NCBI GenBank assembly: GCA_023430825.1
Contig: JAEYYL010000381.1
Location: 1 to 17,881, forward strand
Length of the DNA stretch: 17,881 nt
Source of the DNA: Verrucomicrobiota bacterium
Lineage (GTDB): Bacteria; Verrucomicrobiota; Verrucomicrobiia; Opitutales; Opitutaceae
Reading direction: 5' to 3'
A model generated the notes under the pieces. That model was not told where the DNA came from, ran no database searches, and was given only the letters and a program-made list of their open reading frames with translations. Positions 1-6,938 of this stretch are shown here, one piece after another. The position numbers were made by a program, and so were the translations under genes. The stretch's first letter is position 1; the number at the start of each line of letters is the position of its first letter.

Positions 1-58
1 CGGGCCCTCACCGGCGGCGGGCCCGGCGGCGGCCCGCTACGGATTGTTGCTGCCTTGC

Positions 59-1585
59 TCACGTTCCCACCTCCGCCGCTTCCGCCTTCAAAATTTTCTC
101 CAGCGCATACCGCCGGCTGCCTTTCACGAACACCGCTCCGCGCCATTCCGCAAATCGCGCGGTCACTTCCTCCGCTTTTGTCCCCACCGCGATCCGCTCC
201 GGCCGCGCTCCGCTCTCCATCGCCCCTGCCCGCACCGCCGCCGCGTGGTCGCCGATCGCGCACAGAAAATCCTGTGCGCGCAACCGCAGCCCGCGACCCA
301 GCGCCCGGTGAAACACCTCCGCCTCCGCGCCGAGCTCCTCCATCCCGCCCAGCACGAACAGCCGCGGCTCCTCCGCCGGCGCCAGTTCGTAAAACGCCTC
401 CAACGCATCCGCCATCGAGGCCGGATTCGCATTGTAGCAGTCCAGATAAAGCAGCCGACCGTCCTCGCGCCGCACCTCGCCCCGCAGCTTCGCCGGCTGC
501 CACGCGCCGATCCGCGCTTGAATCAACTCTTTGGATACGCCCAGCCACAGCGCCGCGCAGACCGCCAGCGCCGCGTTCTGCGCCATCCCGTCCGACACCC
601 GCCGGAACGTGAACACGAGCGGCGGCGGCGCGCCATAAGCCAGCGCCACCGCCGTCGCCTCGCCGCGCTGCGTCACCGTGAAATACACCTTGTCCTTCGG
701 CGGCTCCGCCGGGCGGAGCGCGTCCGCACGCTCGACGACCATCTGCCGCACGTTCAATTCGCGAAACGCCGAAAACTCCGCGCACTGCCGCGGAAAAATC
801 GCCACCCCCGCCGGCCGCACCGCCGCCGGCAGCACCGCCTTCTCCCGCGCCACGCCGTCCAGCCCGCCGAGCCCCGCCGTGTGCGCCGGCGCCACGAGCG
901 TGATCAACGCCACATCCGGCTCGATCATCTCCGCCAGCGGCGCCATCTCGCCCGGCCCACCGATCCCCGCCTCGATCACCGCGAACCGGTGCACCGCCGG
1001 CTCCAGCCGCGTCAAAGTCAGCGGCACCCCGAGATGATTGTTCAAATTCCCCTCCGTCGCCAACACCGTTCCCCCGACCCGTTTGTCATCTAATAGATGA
1101 CAAATCCCTCCGCCCCCACCCCTGGACGATCCGACCCCTTTGTCATCTAATGGATGACAAACGGACTGGTCCTGGCCGGGAGCCCGGAGTCCTGGGGTGG
1201 CAGCATCCCCACCCAGCAGCAGCGCCAAGAGGTCCTTCGTGGAGGTTTTTCCGGCGCTGCCGGAGATCCCGACGACGGGACCGCTGAAACGACGACGATG
1301 TTCGCGCGCGATCGCCTGAAACGCCGCCAGCGGATCGCGCACCACCAGCTGCGGCAACGCCAGCGACGCGTTCGCCCGCGCCACCAGCGCGGCGCTCGCC
1401 CCCGCCGCCTCCGCCGCAGCGAGGAAATCGTGTCCGTCGCGTTTCGCGGTTTCGATCGCGACAAACACCTCCCCCGCGCCCAGCTGCCGGGTGTCGATCG
1501 CGAAGCCGCTCAGCGGCGCCGCCGGCATCGCCGTCCAGCGGCCACCGGTCCACGTCGCGAGAGTTTCTGGAGCGAATTCAGGCAT
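59..1585 (-). CDS. murF: UDP-N-acetylmuramoyl-tripeptide--D-alanyl-D-alanine ligase (MurF) with an in-frame insertion
   Basis: MurF is the cytoplasmic ATP-dependent ligase that adds D-Ala-D-Ala to the UDP-MurNAc-tripeptide, the last step in making the soluble peptidoglycan precursor. The 508-aa product has the Mur-ligase P-loop GKTST at residues 112-116, the MurF signature EGNLNNHLGVP near 178-188, the VIEAGIG strand, the central DCYNANPASM motif and a C-terminal VKGSRRYALEKIL. It starts at an ATG that overlaps the end of the upstream 69-aa gene by 8 bp, and a GGAGG sits 12 nt before the ATG. It follows murE as expected in a dcw cluster. It is long for the family (E. coli MurF is about 452 aa). 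From T114 of the P-loop to G179 of GNLNN there are 65 residues, against about 21 in E. coli. The extra residues carry two copies of a CHxLDDK peptide encoded by palindromic DNA. All catalytic motifs are intact, so the gene is probably functional. Confidence 0.95.
   Translation of the reverse strand: MPEFAPETLATWTGGRWTAMPAAPLSGFAIDTRQLGAGEVFVAIETAKRDGHDFLAAAEAAGASAALVARANASLALPQLVVRDPLAAFQAIAREHRRRFSGPVVGISGSAGKTSTKDLLALLLGGDAATPGLRAPGQDQSVCHPLDDKGVGSSRGGGGGICHLLDDKRVGGTVLATEGNLNNHLGVPLTLTRLEPAVHRFAVIEAGIGGPGEMAPLAEMIEPDVALITLVAPAHTAGLGGLDGVAREKAVLPAAVRPAGVAIFPRQCAEFSAFRELNVRQMVVERADALRPAEPPKDKVYFTVTQRGEATAVALAYGAPPPLVFTFRRVSDGMAQNAALAVCAALWLGVSKELIQARIGAWQPAKLRGEVRREDGRLLYLDCYNANPASMADALEAFYELAPAEEPRLFVLGGMEELGAEAEVFHRALGRGLRLRAQDFLCAIGDHAAAVRAGAMESGARPERIAVGTKAEEVTARFAEWRGAVFVKGSRRYALEKILKAEAAEVGT
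1082..1104. repeat. 23-bp perfect palindrome, copy 1, inside murF
   Basis: The arms are TTTGTCATCTA and TAGATGACAAA around a single central A, 11 bp each with no mismatch. In the murF mRNA it could form a 9-bp stem with a 5-nt loop. It encodes the peptide ICHLLDDK at residues 161-168. In the other two frames the palindrome carries stop codons (TAG or TGA), so only the frame in use is open. Confidence 0.9.
1139..1161. repeat. 23-bp near-perfect palindrome, copy 2, inside murF
   Basis: This is the same element as at 1082-1104 with one base changed (A to G in the right arm). It lies exactly 57 bp (19 codons) away and also follows CCGACCC. It encodes VCHPLDDK at residues 142-149 in the same frame as the first copy. 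I found no third copy of TTTGTCATCT in the window. Confidence 0.9.
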
Positions 1586-1787
1586 CGTCGTATCCGCCCT
1601 CCAGCCAGTCGCACCGGCAGCTTCCCCCGGCCGCGAGCGTCAGGTCGAGTCCGGCCGCGGCGAGCAACGGTCCAAAGGACGTCCCTTCGCCTTCCACGAT
1701 CAGGATCATCGCGTCGCCGTCGGGATCCGCCGCTTCCGCAGTCGCCCGATCGGCCAGGCCGGCCTTTCTCCCGTAGCGCATGGTCAT
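1578..1787 (-). CDS. Small protein of unknown function between murE and murF (69 aa)
   Basis: I do not recognise this family. The product is 69 aa, acidic and Ala/Gly-rich, with a hydrophobic stretch MILIVEGEGTSFGPLL around residues 27-42 and a C-terminal CRCDWLEGGYDDA. It has no clear signal peptide or membrane helix. The evidence that it is real is its position. Its ATG overlaps the murE stop codon (ATGA), and its TGA overlaps the murF start by 8 bp, which is the usual geometry of translational coupling. Without it there would be a gap of about 200 bp between murE and murF in an otherwise compact operon. A role in precursor synthesis, or simply as a coupling device, is only inferred from context. 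An alternative in-frame ATG lies two codons downstream. Confidence 0.65.
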   Translation of the reverse strand: MTMRYGRKAGLADRATAEAADPDGDAMILIVEGEGTSFGPLLAAAGLDLTLAAGGSCRCDWLEGGYDDA

Positions 1788-3385
1788 CCGTTCTTCAGCG
1801 TCTTGATGCCGATCAACTCCCGCACGACCTGGCGGTCGTCGAAAGGGATCACCGTGTCGGCGAACTCCTGGTAGCTCTCGTGGCCCTTGCCCGCGATCAA
1901 CAAACAGTCGCCCGCCTTCAACGTATCCAGCGCGAGACTGATCGCGCGCCGGCGATCCTCAACCCACGCGATTTTCTCCGGCGCCGTCGCGCCGGTCTTC
2001 ATGTCCTCGAAAATCTGCGCGACCGTTTCCGAACGCGGGTTGTCCGCCGTCGCGAACGCGAAATCGGCGAACTCCTGCACCGCCTTCACCATCAGCGGCC
2101 GTTTCGCGCGGTCGCGATTGCCGCCGCAGCCGAACACCACCAGCAGCCGGCCCGGCGTGATCGCGCGCAGCATCCCGAGCGCGTTGCGCAGCGCGTCGTC
2201 GGTGTGCGCGTAATCGACGAGCACGTTGAACGGCTGGCCTTCGTCGATCCGCTCCATGCGGCCCGGCACGCCCTTGAACGCGCGCAACCGCGCCAGGAAT
2301 ACGACGGGATCGCGCCCCAGCCCCCACGCCGTCGCGATCGCCGCGAGCAGGTTGCTCACGTTGTAGCGTCCGATCATCGGCGAATCGACGTCCATCGTCC
2401 CGCCCGGCCACACGAGCCGGAAGGTCGTGTTCGTGAAGTTCAGCTTCACGTTCTCCGCGCGCACGTCCGCTTTCGCGCTTTCGCCGAACGTCACGAGCTT
2501 CGGCACGCGCGCATCGGCCGCGACCTGCGCCGCGAGATTCTCGCCGTAGGGATCGTCGAGGTTGACCACCGCCACTTTCGGCGGCGCGCCGGTCTCGCCC
2601 GTGAAGAGGCGTTGCTTCACGCCGAAATACGCGTCGAAGGTTTTATGATAGTCGAGGTGGTCGCGCGTGAGATTGGTGAACACCGCCGCGCCGAACTGCA
2701 GCCCGAGCACACGCTGCTGGTCGATGCCGTGCGAGCTCACTTCCATCACCGCGTGACGGCAGCCCGCGTCGCGCATCTGCGCCATCATGCCGAAAATATC
2801 CAGCGACTCCGGCGTCGTGCGAAACGACGGCACCGTGCGCGCGCCGAGATCGTAGTTGATCGTGCCGATCAAGCCGACGCGTTGGTCGCCGTTGAGGAAA
2901 TGCTTGATGAGGTGCGTGACCGTCGTCTTGCCGTTCGTGCCCGTCACGCCCACGACCGTCATCTCGCGGTCGGGAAACTTGTAGTAGCGCTGCGCCACGC
3001 GCGCCAGCGTCGCCCGCGGATCGGCGACCTGGATGAAGGTCACCTTCGCCGGCGGCAGCGCCGGGAGCCGGTGCGTCACGATCGCGACGGCACCCCGGGC
3101 GACCGCTTCGTCGATGAACGACGCGCCGTCGGCGCGCAGCCCGGGCAGCGCGAAAAACAGCGTGCCGGGCACGACGCGGCGGCTGTCGATCACCAGGCCG
3201 GAGATCGGCCGGTCGAGACTGCCTTTCGCGGCGAGGATTTCGCCGTCGCCGAAATAGTCGGAGAGTTTCGGGGCCATTTTAAAGACGCGGTTGCGAACGA
3301 GATTTTCCTGGCGCGTGCGACGGACCGTGGGGCGCGGCGCGAAGGCGTGGATCAATGGATAGTTTTGCGATAGATAACCGATCAC
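1784..3385 (-). CDS. murE: UDP-N-acetylmuramoyl-L-alanyl-D-glutamate--2,6-diaminopimelate ligase (MurE)
   Basis: MurE adds the third amino acid to the peptidoglycan stem peptide in the cytoplasm, using ATP. The P-loop GTNGKTT is at residues 149-155 and is followed by the Mur-ligase strand VMEVSSHGIDQQR and the NLTRDHLDYH motif. The DNPR motif at 448-451 is the residue set that marks meso-diaminopimelate-specific MurE rather than lysine-specific forms. The start chosen is a GTG that overlaps the ftsI stop codon (GTGA), with GGGAGGAG placed 7 nt upstream. The alternative is an ATG at 3277 (residue 37, MAPKLSDYF), which has no visible ribosome binding site. It would give a 497-aa protein with DNPR at 412-415, almost the same as E. 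coli MurE (495 aa, DNPR 413-416). The first codons of the extension are also less GC-rich at third positions. The gene call is certain; the start is not. Confidence 0.95.
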   Translation of the reverse strand: MIGYLSQNYPLIHAFAPRPTVRRTRQENLVRNRVFKMAPKLSDYFGDGEILAAKGSLDRPISGLVIDSRRVVPGTLFFALPGLRADGASFIDEAVARGAVAIVTHRLPALPPAKVTFIQVADPRATLARVAQRYYKFPDREMTVVGVTGTNGKTTVTHLIKHFLNGDQRVGLIGTINYDLGARTVPSFRTTPESLDIFGMMAQMRDAGCRHAVMEVSSHGIDQQRVLGLQFGAAVFTNLTRDHLDYHKTFDAYFGVKQRLFTGETGAPPKVAVVNLDDPYGENLAAQVAADARVPKLVTFGESAKADVRAENVKLNFTNTTFRLVWPGGTMDVDSPMIGRYNVSNLLAAIATAWGLGRDPVVFLARLRAFKGVPGRMERIDEGQPFNVLVDYAHTDDALRNALGMLRAITPGRLLVVFGCGGNRDRAKRPLMVKAVQEFADFAFATADNPRSETVAQIFEDMKTGATAPEKIAWVEDRRRAISLALDTLKAGDCLLIAGKGHESYQEFADTVIPFDDRQVVRELIGIKTLKNG

Positions 3386-5325
3386 CGGCGGACTCCTCCC
3401 ATGACGATGTTGCTGCCCGCCGCGGAATAGACGGGCTTGATGTCGAGATACTGGATGAGTTGTTCACCGATGCGCTTGAACGACGGCGCCGCGACACTGC
3501 CGCCCGCGGCGTAGGGTCCGGTCAGCGCCTCAGCGTCGTCCACGATGACGGAAATCGCAACCTGCGGCCGGCTCGCGGGAAAGAAGCCCACGAACGACGC
3601 GACGTGATGCTGCGACGAGTAGCGCCCATCGATGATCTTCTGCGTCGTGCCGGTCTTGCCCGCCACTTCGTAGTGGGAAATGAACGCCGCTTTCGCCGTG
3701 CCGTCCGTCGTCGCCACCGTCTGCAACAACTGGCTCATCACGCGCGCCGTCTGCTCGCTGATCACGCGCTGTTTCGAAATCGGCCCGTAACGATACACCA
3801 CCTCGCCGCTCGCATCGCGGATCTGCTTGATCACCTGCGGCCGGAGCAGCAGTCCGCCGCTCGCCACGACGCCCATCGCCATGTGCATCTGTAACGGCGT
3901 CGCCGCGACCGAGTGCCCCATCGGCATGCGCGTGATGGTGAGCCCGTCCCACTTGTTCGGCGGCGCCAGCATGCCGGGCGATTCCCCGCCGACCGGAAAC
4001 CCGCTGAGCTGCCCGAAGCCGAACGCCCGCGCGTAGTCGTAAAACTTCTCGTCACCGAGCAGCATCGCGAGCTGCGCCGCACCGCGGTTGCTCGATTTCG
4101 CGATGATCTGTGCCACCGTGAGCGGCTCGCGAAAATGGTGGTCCTCGCCCGGCAGCCGGCGCGTGCGCCCGCGATAGTCGATGCTCGTGAGGCTGCAGTC
4201 GAAACGCGACGTCGGGGACACGAGCCTTTCGTTCAACGCGGCCGACGCCGCCACGATCTTGAACGCCGAGCCCGGTTCGTAGAAGTCGGTGATCGCGACG
4301 TTGCGCATCACGTGCTGCTCCGATTTCGAGATCTTGTTATACTGGTTCAGGTCGAAGCTGGGATAGTTGCCCAGCGCGAGGATGAACCCCGTCTGCGGAT
4401 CGCTCACGATGATCGTCGCCTTTTCCGGACGATACGTCTTCGCGATGTAGTCGAGCTCCGCCTCGACCATGTGCTGCACCGCGGTGTCGATCGACAACAC
4501 CACCGAAAAACCGTCCGACGCGGGCACTTCGCGCGTGCGAAATTGCGCGACCTCGCGGCCCTTGCCATCGCGCTCGCCCTCGCGCCAGCCATCGCGGCCA
4601 TGCAGGTAAAAGTCCGCGTAGCTCTCGATGCCCGCCGCCGGCTGGCCGACCTTGTTCACGTAGCCGACGATGTGCGCGGCCAGCGTCTTGTGCGGGTAGG
4701 CGCGGCGGTAAACGCGGTTGCCATACACGCCCTTCACGCCCAGCGCCAAAATCTTCGCATAGGTCGATTCGCTCACCTCCTCGCGCAACTTCGCCCAGCG
4801 GATCGGCCGCTCGCCGTTCTCCGCCACGCGCTCCTCGACCTGCGTGTCGTCGGCCGGTTCGTCCACCGCGTCCGCGCCGGCCGCGGCTGCGACGCCGACC
4901 CCGGCGGGATCGAAGATCGCAAACTTCGCGCTCGCCCGCGCCGTCCCCTCCGGCGCCGCATCCGACGCGCGCACCGGTCGTGTTTTCGTCGTGAACACCC
5001 GCGCGAGCTCGCCCAACGGCATGCCGATCAGCTCCGCGAGCTCCGGCCACTTGCCCTCGTCTTCCGGTCGGAGCGACTGCGGGTCGACGCCGAGCACGAT
5101 CAGCGAACGGCTCGTCGCGAGGATGTTGCCGCGCGCATCCAGAATGTCCCCGCGCCGCGCCATCTCGGGGATGATCTGCCGCCGCGCCTTCTCGATGCTG
5201 CTCACCAGTGCCTCGCGATCGATCACGTGCAGAAACACCAGCCGCACGCCGAGCGCGCCGAAACAGCCGACGATTCCGATCGCGAGCAGAACAATGCGAT
5301 AACTGGAGGCGAAGCCTTTCGACAT
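3382..5325 (-). CDS. ftsI: Peptidoglycan D,D-transpeptidase FtsI (penicillin-binding protein 3)
   Basis: This is the septal class B penicillin-binding protein, which cross-links peptidoglycan in the periplasm during division as partner of FtsW. The 647-aa product has one N-terminal membrane anchor (about residues 9-33), then the dimerisation domain with RRGDILDARGNILA, and a transpeptidase domain. The three active-site motifs are SAFK with catalytic S353 and K356, SSN at 411-413, and KTG at 557-559. There is no PASTA domain. Residues 115-172 are an Ala/Asp/Glu-rich stretch that looks like an added linker. The open frame continues upstream to 6303, but that part runs antisense-like through ftsL and rsmH in another frame. 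The ATG at 5325 lies 5 nt after the ftsL stop and gives the normal cytoplasm-membrane topology. Confidence 0.95.
   Translation of the reverse strand: MSKGFASSYRIVLLAIGIVGCFGALGVRLVFLHVIDREALVSSIEKARRQIIPEMARRGDILDARGNILATSRSLIVLGVDPQSLRPEDEGKWPELAELIGMPLGELARVFTTKTRPVRASDAAPEGTARASAKFAIFDPAGVGVAAAAGADAVDEPADDTQVEERVAENGERPIRWAKLREEVSESTYAKILALGVKGVYGNRVYRRAYPHKTLAAHIVGYVNKVGQPAAGIESYADFYLHGRDGWREGERDGKGREVAQFRTREVPASDGFSVVLSIDTAVQHMVEAELDYIAKTYRPEKATIIVSDPQTGFILALGNYPSFDLNQYNKISKSEQHVMRNVAITDFYEPGSAFKIVAASAALNERLVSPTSRFDCSLTSIDYRGRTRRLPGEDHHFREPLTVAQIIAKSSNRGAAQLAMLLGDEKFYDYARAFGFGQLSGFPVGGESPGMLAPPNKWDGLTITRMPMGHSVAATPLQMHMAMGVVASGGLLLRPQVIKQIRDASGEVVYRYGPISKQRVISEQTARVMSQLLQTVATTDGTAKAAFISHYEVAGKTGTTQKIIDGRYSSQHHVASFVGFFPASRPQVAISVIVDDAEALTGPYAAGGSVAAPSFKRIGEQLIQYLDIKPVYSAAGSNIVMGGVRR
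3393..3400 (-). promoter_or_regulatory. Strong Shine-Dalgarno sequence before the murE GTG start
   Basis: GGGAGGAG lies inside the last codons of ftsI, 7 nt before the GTG at 3385 that overlaps the ftsI TGA. It is the best ribosome binding site in the dcw cluster and is the reason for preferring the longer MurE. Because it also encodes the MGGV of the FtsI tail, chance cannot be excluded. Confidence 0.55.
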
Positions 5326-5330
5326 CGAGG

Positions 5331-5720
5331 TCAGCGCTGGAGCGCGATCGGAAGGGAGATGGTCGGCGCGGAATCGCCGAAGAGGCCGCGGTTGCGTTTG
5401 GCGGCAAGCCGCATCACGGGATCTTCCGAAACGTGCACGATCTGCGTGCGGTCCGGCGGCACGAGGCCCAGCCGCCATTCCGCGTTGCGCCGCAGCAGCA
5501 CGCTCGGGTCGCGTTCCGTTTCCGCCGCCGTCACCGTCTCCGCCAGGTGCCGTTCGACCGCGGCCATGCGCGCCTCGATCTGCTTCGTGCTGTTGGCCGT
5601 AACCGAAATCTGGTGACGCATCCACACCGTGCCGAGTCCGATCGAGCCGCTGAAGCCGATCATCACGAGGGTGTAAACGAGGAGCTGGTTGACGAAACCT
5701 TGGGTGGACGAAATTTTCAT
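5331..5720 (-). CDS. ftsL: FtsL-like cell division protein (129 aa)
   Basis: FtsL is a small bitopic membrane protein that forms a trimer with FtsB and FtsQ in the divisome. The sequence is poorly conserved across bacteria, so this call rests on size, topology and place. A short cytoplasmic N-terminus is followed by one hydrophobic helix (about residues 12-34, LLVYTLVMIGFSGSIGLGTV), then a charged, coiled-coil-compatible segment (about 36-70), then a short periplasmic tail. It sits between rsmH and ftsI, the usual ftsL position. It starts at an ATG 39 bp after rsmH and ends 5 bp before ftsI. No clear Shine-Dalgarno sequence precedes it. Its length matches the family (about 100-130 aa). A different small divisome protein is possible but less likely. 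Confidence 0.75.
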   Translation of the reverse strand: MKISSTQGFVNQLLVYTLVMIGFSGSIGLGTVWMRHQISVTANSTKQIEARMAAVERHLAETVTAAETERDPSVLLRRNAEWRLGLVPPDRTQIVHVSEDPVMRLAAKRNRGLFGDSAPTISLPIALQR

Positions 5721-5759
5721 CGGAACGAACGGGGTGGTTGAATGGGGTGCGCTCCCGGC

Positions 5760-6737
5760 CTAGAGCCGGCGGAGCGCGCGAAGTTTGGCGGAACGGCTGC
5801 GGGGGTTGGCGGCGATCTCGTCGTCGGCCGGCGTGATCGGGCGGCGCGTGAGCGGCTCGGCGAGCTTCACGCGAAAATCCTGCGGCAGGGAGTCGGCCGC
5901 GCTCTCCGGCTGGCCGCACATCCGGCGGAAAAACTGTTTCACCGGCCGGTCCTCCAACGAATGAAAACTGATCACCGCGAGCACGCCGCCCTCCCCCTGC
6001 GCGGCGGCGGGGCGCGCCAGTTTCGCGAACGCCGCGGGCAACGCGCGCTCGATCGCGCCGATCTCGTCGTTCACCGCGATGCGAATGCCCTGAAACGCCC
6101 GCGTCGCCGGATGAATCTTCGACGCATGCCGGTCGCGCGCCGGAATCGCGCTGGCGATCACCTCTGCGAGCGTCGCGGTGCGACCCAGCGCACCCGTGCC
6201 GCGCGCGGCGAGAATCGCGCGCACCACGCGACGCCAGTGCTGCTCCTCGCCGAACTCGCGCACGGCGCGCACCAGCATCTCCTCGGTCGCGGTCTCGAGC
6301 CACCGGCTCGCGGGCACGCCCGCGCGCGGGTCCATCCGCATGTCGGCCGGCGCATCTTGGCGGAACGAAAAACCGCGCTCCGCGTCGTCGAGTTGAAACG
6401 ACGACACGCCCAGATCGAACAGAATGCCGTCGAAGTTCTCCGGCGCGATTTCCGCCAGCCGGCCGAAATCGCGATCGATCAGCTCGAAGCGCGCACCGAA
6501 TTTCTCGCGCAACGCGGCCGCGCGCTCCTGCGCCGCCGGATCGCGGTCGAGTGCGACGACGCTCGTATCGGCCGCCGCTTCCAGGATCGCGCGGGTATGG
6601 CCGCCGCCGCCGAACGTGCAGTCGAGATAGCGGCCGCCGGGACGCGGCGACAGCAACGCGAGCACCTCGCGAAGCAACACGGGTTGATGACCGGAGAACA
6701 TGGCCTCGGGTCGGGGTTCAACGCGCGCGACGTTCAT
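5760..6737 (-). CDS. rsmH: 16S rRNA (cytosine(1402)-N(4))-methyltransferase RsmH (MraW)
   Basis: RsmH uses S-adenosylmethionine to methylate N4 of C1402 in the decoding site of 16S rRNA. The 325-aa product shows the family's features in order: GHQPVLLREV near the N-terminus, the SAM-binding YLDCTFGGGGHTRAIL, FDLGVSSFQLDDAERGFSF, DMRMD, and SFHSLEDRPVKQFF near the C-terminus. An open frame extends upstream to 6851, but the ATG at 6737 begins just before the conserved region and has GAGGAA 8 nt upstream. That start overlaps the preceding 72-aa gene by 20 bp. It is the second recognised gene of the dcw cluster, as in most bacteria. Nothing appears truncated. Confidence 0.96.
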   Translation of the reverse strand: MNVARVEPRPEAMFSGHQPVLLREVLALLSPRPGGRYLDCTFGGGGHTRAILEAAADTSVVALDRDPAAQERAAALREKFGARFELIDRDFGRLAEIAPENFDGILFDLGVSSFQLDDAERGFSFRQDAPADMRMDPRAGVPASRWLETATEEMLVRAVREFGEEQHWRRVVRAILAARGTGALGRTATLAEVIASAIPARDRHASKIHPATRAFQGIRIAVNDEIGAIERALPAAFAKLARPAAAQGEGGVLAVISFHSLEDRPVKQFFRRMCGQPESAADSLPQDFRVKLAEPLTRRPITPADDEIAANPRSRSAKLRALRRL

Positions 6738-6936
6738 CGGGCACGTTCCTCGCGGACGTTTTTTTCGAGCCGACGAGCCGCAACACGAGGCCGTCGCGCA
6801 CGCGGGCGCTGGCCGAAACGGAACCGCTCGCGGGCGCTTCGCCCGCGGCACGCTGCTCCGGAAAAGCGCGCACGAGCGCGATCGAGGTCGCGTTGCGCGT
6901 GCGCTGCGGGGTGACGATTTTCTTGGAACGTGCCAT
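6718..6936 (-). CDS. Small basic protein of unknown function between mraZ and rsmH (72 aa)
   Basis: I do not recognise this family. The product begins MARSKKIVTPQRT, is rich in Arg, Lys, Ala and Ser, and has no membrane segment or signal peptide. Its ATG lies 2 bp after the mraZ stop, with GGGGA about 7 nt upstream. Its 3' end overlaps the rsmH start by 20 bp, so it is likely translated with its neighbours. Without it there would be a gap of about 200 bp between mraZ and rsmH. The basic, short sequence could bind nucleic acid, but nothing shows this directly. The frame is open further upstream to 7008, but that part overlaps the end of mraZ and is not favoured. Confidence 0.6.
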   Translation of the reverse strand: MARSKKIVTPQRTRNATSIALVRAFPEQRAAGEAPASGSVSASARVRDGLVLRLVGSKKTSARNVPDERRAR

Positions 6937-6938
6937 CG

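Larger units (their letters stand above)
1070..1205 (-). repeat. In-frame repeat-bearing insertion inside murF
   Basis: This stretch encodes about 44 residues (roughly 127-172 of MurF) that have no counterpart in standard MurF proteins. They fall between the helix after the P-loop and the strand leading into EGNLNN. The insertion contains two 23-bp palindromes with a shared upstream CCGACCC flank, a Gly/Ser/Arg-rich linker, and a GC-rich segment encoding PGLRAPGQDQ. The reading frame stays open throughout. The exact edges are estimated from where homology to MurF stops and resumes. Identification as a mobile or repetitive element is inference. Its presence in a surface loop is also inferred, from the position relative to known Mur ligase folds. 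Confidence 0.75.

Noticed and set aside
1..37. GC-rich GGGCCC stem-loop downstream of murF as a terminator
   Set aside because: It has two GGGCCC blocks that could pair, but no T run follows, and the dcw cluster normally continues with mraY beyond this edge.
1082..1161. CRISPR array
   Set aside because: There are only two repeats, each fully palindromic, with a single 34-bp spacer, all inside an open coding frame and with no cas genes nearby.
1154..3373. Long plus-strand open frame antisense to murE and murF
   Set aside because: The sequence is Arg/His-rich without motifs, which is typical of the complement of GC-rich coding DNA; murE and murF on the other strand are certain.
5326..6303. 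Continuation of the ftsI reading frame upstream, giving a 973-aa protein
   Set aside because: The extra part is Arg/Ala-rich, lacks homology-like motifs and overlaps ftsL and rsmH on the same strand in another frame. The membrane anchor and normal start are at 5325.
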